DNA from: an uncultured Collinsella sp.
GTDB lineage: Bacteria; Actinomycetota; Coriobacteriia; Coriobacteriales; Coriobacteriaceae
Direction: 5' to 3'
Assembly (NCBI GenBank): GCA_902494945.1
Contig: CABUVF010000085.1
Coordinates: 1 to 8,620 of the forward strand
DNA length: 8,620 bases
The translations under genes and the position numbers were made by a program. The notes beneath the pieces are model-generated. The model saw only the letters and a program-made list of their open reading frames with translations, was not told the DNA's origin and did not search any database. Shown here one piece after another: positions 6,388 to 8,620 of the stretch. Every line of letters begins with the position of its first letter. The first letter of the stretch is position 1.

Positions 6388-6884
6388 TACCACTGACCAT
6401 TCTGCTGGGCGGCACCCTCGTTGAGCTGCTGACGGCAACGGGTCACCGTGCCGGTCAGGCTCTTGAGGTTCTCCTCGAGGTGCGTAAAGACCTGCTCGGC
6501 GTAATCCTCGGCGGCATAGCGCGTCTCGCGCTCATACTGCTGGGCACGATCGCGAATGTCGTCGGCCTGCTGCTGAGCTAAGCGGACAATCTCCTGCTCA
6601 CCGGCAATGGTGAGGGCCTGCTGCTGAGCATCGGCGATGATGGAATCGGCCTGAGCGGCGGCGGAAGCCATAAGCTCCTCGCGCTCCTTGAGGATACGGC
6701 GGGACTTCTGCCATTCCTCGGGATAGCTCATGCGGATCTCGTCGAGGATATTAAAGAAGACGTCGGCGTCGATAACCTTCATCTGGGCGTTCTTGCCGAA
6801 CGGCGTCTTAGCCTCTTCGATGAGCCCCTCGAGCTCGTCGACAAGACTCACGATCCTGTCGCCAGGAAAATTCTCGCCCGGCAT
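6387..6884 (-). CDS. SepIVA/DivIVA-like coiled-coil protein
   Basis: This 165-residue protein is largely helical. Residues 9-30 form a short helix plus the Pro/Gly turn AKTPFGKNAQ, followed by MKVIDADVFFNILDEIRMSYPEEW (about 35-58), which resembles the segment before the coiled coil in actinobacterial DivIVA-type proteins. A long Ala/Gln/Glu-rich coiled coil covers about 55-155. No membrane segment or signal peptide is seen. In mycobacteria the gene in front of the DUF177 gene encodes SepIVA (Rv2927c), a DivIVA-domain protein needed for septation and envelope growth; the same neighbourhood and architecture here suggest a shorter homologue, but this is inference from layout. The start at 6884 is chosen because AAAGGAG lies 5 bases upstream; two in-frame ATGs further upstream (6908, 6899) lack such a site. 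The stop overlaps the yceD start by one base. Confidence 0.8.
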   Translation of the reverse strand: MPGENFPGDRIVSLVDELEGLIEEAKTPFGKNAQMKVIDADVFFNILDEIRMSYPEEWQKSRRILKEREELMASAAAQADSIIADAQQQALTIAGEQEIVRLAQQQADDIRDRAQQYERETRYAAEDYAEQVFTHLEENLKSLTGTVTRCRQQLNEGAAQQNGQW

Positions 6885-6952
6885 CCGGTCTCCTTTCATA
6901 GGTAACATATCATCGAGTTAGTTTACCACATGCCACCAGGCATTAAAAAACG
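6885..6952 (-). other. coaD to coiled-coil gene spacer, possible weak promoter
   Basis: This 68-base gap contains a T-tract (6950-6945), then a 5-bp hairpin ATGCC/GGCAT with a 4-base loop (6943-6930), then TGGTAAACT (6928-6920), which could serve as an extended -10 element (TGn plus TAAACT). The T-tract precedes the hairpin on the minus strand, so it is not a terminator. The hexamer 17 bases before TAAACT is TTTTAA, a poor -35. A local promoter for the division-ribosome gene pair is possible but weakly supported. Confidence 0.25.
6890..6896 (-). promoter_or_regulatory. Ribosome binding site deciding the start of the coiled-coil gene
   Basis: AAAGGAG lies 5 bases before the ATG at 6884 and overlaps the codons after the upstream in-frame ATGs at 6908 and 6899. 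This favours the third ATG as the true start and trims 8 residues from the longest frame. Confidence 0.75.
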
Positions 6953-7450
6953 TCACGAAAAGCGATGTTTGAGCGCCTTGACCACATTGGGCGGAACAAA
7001 ATTAGAGACGTCGCTACCGAGCGAGGCAATCTGGCGAACCACCGAGCTCGAGATATAGCCGTACTGCGGCGCGCTCATGACAAAGATGGACTCCAGCTCG
7101 TTATCCAAGCGATAGTTGAGGTCTGCCTGCTGCAGCTCGTACTCAAAGTCGGTCATGGCGCGCAGGCCCTTGACCACAGCCCCCGCCCCCTGCTCGCGAG
7201 CGAAGTCGACCAAGAGGCCGGTAAAGGGCAGGACCTCGACGCCGTCGATATCACCGAGCGCCTCACGAGCCAGCGCCACGCGCTCATCCAGCATAAACGT
7301 GGTGCCCACACCGTTTTTACCCTGCGACTCGGCGACAGCGACGATCACGCTGGGAAAGATGCGGCGGGCGCGGCGGATGACGTCGATATGGCCAAACGTG
7401 ATGGGATCGAAGGTGCCCGGGACGATCACGCGGTTGATGGTGTCACTCAT
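6953..7450 (-). CDS. coaD: Phosphopantetheine adenylyltransferase
   Basis: CoaD joins ATP and 4'-phosphopantetheine to give dephospho-CoA and pyrophosphate, the penultimate step of coenzyme A synthesis, as a cytoplasmic hexamer. The 165-residue length is typical. The nucleotidyltransferase motif PGTFDPITFGH (11-21) includes T18-x-G20-H21, the (T/H)xGH signature. Further family blocks are TGLLVDFA (77-84), VKGLRAMTDFEYELQQADLN (93-112), and the ISSSVVR segment (133-139), followed by SNFVPPNV. The region after the second strand reads AESQGKNGVGTTFMLDER, slightly longer than the usual form. The ATG overlaps the end of rsmD by 8 bases and has AGGAG 7 bases upstream inside rsmD, so it is probably translated with rsmD. 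The rsmD-coaD pairing is very common in bacteria. Confidence 0.97.
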   Translation of the reverse strand: MSDTINRVIVPGTFDPITFGHIDVIRRARRIFPSVIVAVAESQGKNGVGTTFMLDERVALAREALGDIDGVEVLPFTGLLVDFAREQGAGAVVKGLRAMTDFEYELQQADLNYRLDNELESIFVMSAPQYGYISSSVVRQIASLGSDVSNFVPPNVVKALKHRFS

Positions 7451-8099
7451 GGGCGTTCTCCTGAACCGTCATGGCATCGTTGTTGTAAGCATCGGTGCCG
7501 GCGCAATCTTCCTCACTATCGTCATCGCCGACCCAACGAAGCAGGTCGACCGAGGTAATGCCGTAGCGCTTCTCGCGCACGATCTCAAAGCCTGCCGGAT
7601 GCGCGCCCGCATCGGCGGCGGCATGCTCAAACAGGGCATAAGCGCCAGGTGCAAGCAGACCCTGCTGAGCCAGGTTCTGCAGCAGTATCTCGACCGGCTC
7701 GGCACCAAAAGCATAGGGCGGGTCGAGCAGGACCAGATCAAAGGGGCCGCCCGGCACACGACCGCGCGAGGCGCTCGCCAGCATGTCGCCCGTTACCACG
7801 CGCCAACGCGCACGGTCACGGCAGAGCGACTCGATATTCTTGGTAATGAGCCGCGCGGCATTCCGATCGATCTCGAACGTCGTGAGTGAGCGGGCACCAC
7901 GTGAGAGCATCTCTAACCCTAAGGCACCGGAGCCGCCAAAAGCGTCCAGCACGCGGACCTCGTCCAGATCGAAGTCGAATGCCGACATGACCATAGATGC
8001 GCATGCCTCGCGCACGCGATCGGTCGTGGGGCGGGTGACATCGCGACCACGGGGCTCCTCGATCTTACGACCGCGCCATTCGCCGCCGATGATTCTCAT
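7443..8099 (-). CDS. rsmD: 16S rRNA (guanine(966)-N2)-methyltransferase RsmD
   Basis: RsmD transfers a methyl group from S-adenosylmethionine to N2 of G966 (E. coli numbering) of 16S rRNA during small-subunit assembly. The 218-residue protein begins MRIIGGEWRGRKI and has TRPTTDRVREA (22-32), the cofactor-binding motif I VLDAFGGSGALGLE (50-63), the acidic strand end FEID (75-78), and the catalytic DPPY (126-129). The usual family fold ends near KRYGITSVDLLRWV (177-190). The remaining 28 residues form an acidic, Asn/Gln-rich tail that overlaps the coaD ribosome binding site and start, so it may be under little constraint as protein. The ATG overlaps the recG stop as ATGA, with AAGGAGG about 10 bases upstream inside recG. 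Confidence 0.95.
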   Translation of the reverse strand: MRIIGGEWRGRKIEEPRGRDVTRPTTDRVREACASMVMSAFDFDLDEVRVLDAFGGSGALGLEMLSRGARSLTTFEIDRNAARLITKNIESLCRDRARWRVVTGDMLASASRGRVPGGPFDLVLLDPPYAFGAEPVEILLQNLAQQGLLAPGAYALFEHAAADAGAHPAGFEIVREKRYGITSVDLLRWVGDDDSEEDCAGTDAYNNDAMTVQENAHE

Positions 8100-8620
8100 C
8101 CTCCGCTGACCTCCTTAAAAATGTGTCGATATCGCATGGCGACTGCATCGCGCAGGGGGCGCGTCGCCACGGAGTCAAGGTTGCAAGCATACCGCAAGAG
8201 CTCGACTGCGTCCAAATGGGCCCACTCGATCAGCTCCTCGTCGGCATCCAGGTCAACAAAGCGCAGGGTCACTCCGCCATGCTGGCGGTACCCCAGGATT
8301 TCGCCCTCGTGGCGCAGACGCAGGTCCATCTGGGCGAGCGTAAAGCCATCCGAGGTCTTCTCGAGCGATTGCAGGCGATCTTGTGCTGCCGAAGCGCCGC
8401 CGTTGCCCTTGGAGTGCGTCATGACCAGGCACGTGCCCGACACGCTGCCACGGCCCACGCGACCGCGCAGCTGGTGCAGAGCAGCCAAACCAAAGCGCTC
8501 GCCGTTCTCGATGACCATGACGGTGGCGTTGGGCACGTCGACGCCCACCTCGACCACCGTAGTCGAGACGAGCACGTCAATCTCGCCACGCTTAAAGGCA
8601 TCGATAACCTGGTCCTTCTC
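8096..8620 (-). CDS. recG: ATP-dependent DNA helicase RecG (C-terminal 174 residues)
   Basis: RecG is a double-stranded DNA translocase that remodels stalled forks and Holliday junctions. Only the C-terminal 174 residues are in the window, in frame to the right edge. Helicase motif V is seen as STTVVEVGVDVPNA and motif VI as HQLRGRVGRG (fragment residues 49-58), separated by the family linker VMVIENGERFGLAAL. After these comes the RecG-specific segment DLRLRHEGEILGYRQHG (99-115), equivalent to the TRG translocation motif whose common form contains RGPGE and LGxRQ. The stop overlaps the rsmD ATG by 4 bases (ATGA), and the recG-rsmD-coaD order is frequent in Gram-positive bacteria. The 5' part, with the wedge domain and motifs I-IV, lies outside the window. 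Confidence 0.96.
   Translation of the reverse strand, partial: EKDQVIDAFKRGEIDVLVSTTVVEVGVDVPNATVMVIENGERFGLAALHQLRGRVGRGSVSGTCLVMTHSKGNGGASAAQDRLQSLEKTSDGFTLAQMDLRLRHEGEILGYRQHGGVTLRFVDLDADEELIEWAHLDAVELLRYACNLDSVATRPLRDAVAMRYRHIFKEVSGG

Noticed and set aside
6388..6438. N-terminal extension of yceD by 17 residues
   Set aside because: The extra residues lie inside the upstream coiled-coil gene in another frame, and the TAATG overlap at 6389-6385 marks the natural start.
6930..6950. Hairpin beside a T-tract after coaD
   Set aside because: On the transcribed strand the T-tract comes before the hairpin, and on the other strand it becomes an A-tract after the hairpin, so it is not an intrinsic terminator in either direction.

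Overview
The window is a stretch of core bacterial chromosome in which every convincing gene lies on the minus strand, so transcription runs from high to low coordinates. I see no mobile element, CRISPR array, tRNA, rRNA or sign of recent transfer. Base composition is GC-rich with strong codon bias. The gene order (a SepIVA-like coiled-coil gene, a DUF177/YceD gene and rpmF, followed by rnc-smc) is actinobacterial in flavour. The compact plsX-acpP-rnc-smc block resembles the arrangement in Firmicutes. Together these suggest a GC-rich anaerobic actinobacterium of the Coriobacteriia, possibly Collinsella; this is inferred from recognition of the proteins and was not searched.

In transcription order: the 3' end of recG (cut by the right edge, 8620), rsmD and coaD form a tightly overlapping group for DNA repair, 16S rRNA methylation and coenzyme A synthesis. 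After a 68-base gap come a short coiled-coil SepIVA/DivIVA-type gene and yceD, joined by a TAATG stop-start. After a further 64 bases comes rpmF (ribosomal protein L32, 59 codons). An intrinsic-terminator-like hairpin separates rpmF from plsX and lies directly in front of the plsX ribosome binding site. Next are acpP, rnc and smc; smc runs off the left edge with roughly its last 60 codons missing.

The genes connect growth processes. CoaD makes dephospho-CoA, precursor of the CoA that donates the phosphopantetheine arm of AcpP. AcpP carries the acyl chains that PlsX converts to acyl-phosphate for phospholipid synthesis. YceD, L32, RsmD and RNase III serve ribosome and RNA maturation. SMC and the SepIVA-like protein serve chromosome organisation and septum or envelope growth, and RecG serves fork repair.

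Nothing here is clearly a new system. The points most worth a second look are the hairpin before plsX, an Asn at a normally Asp metal-ligand position of RNase III, the positional SepIVA homologue, divergent motifs in AcpP and RecG, and structured leaders before rpmF and acpP. No gap between genes exceeds 130 bases.
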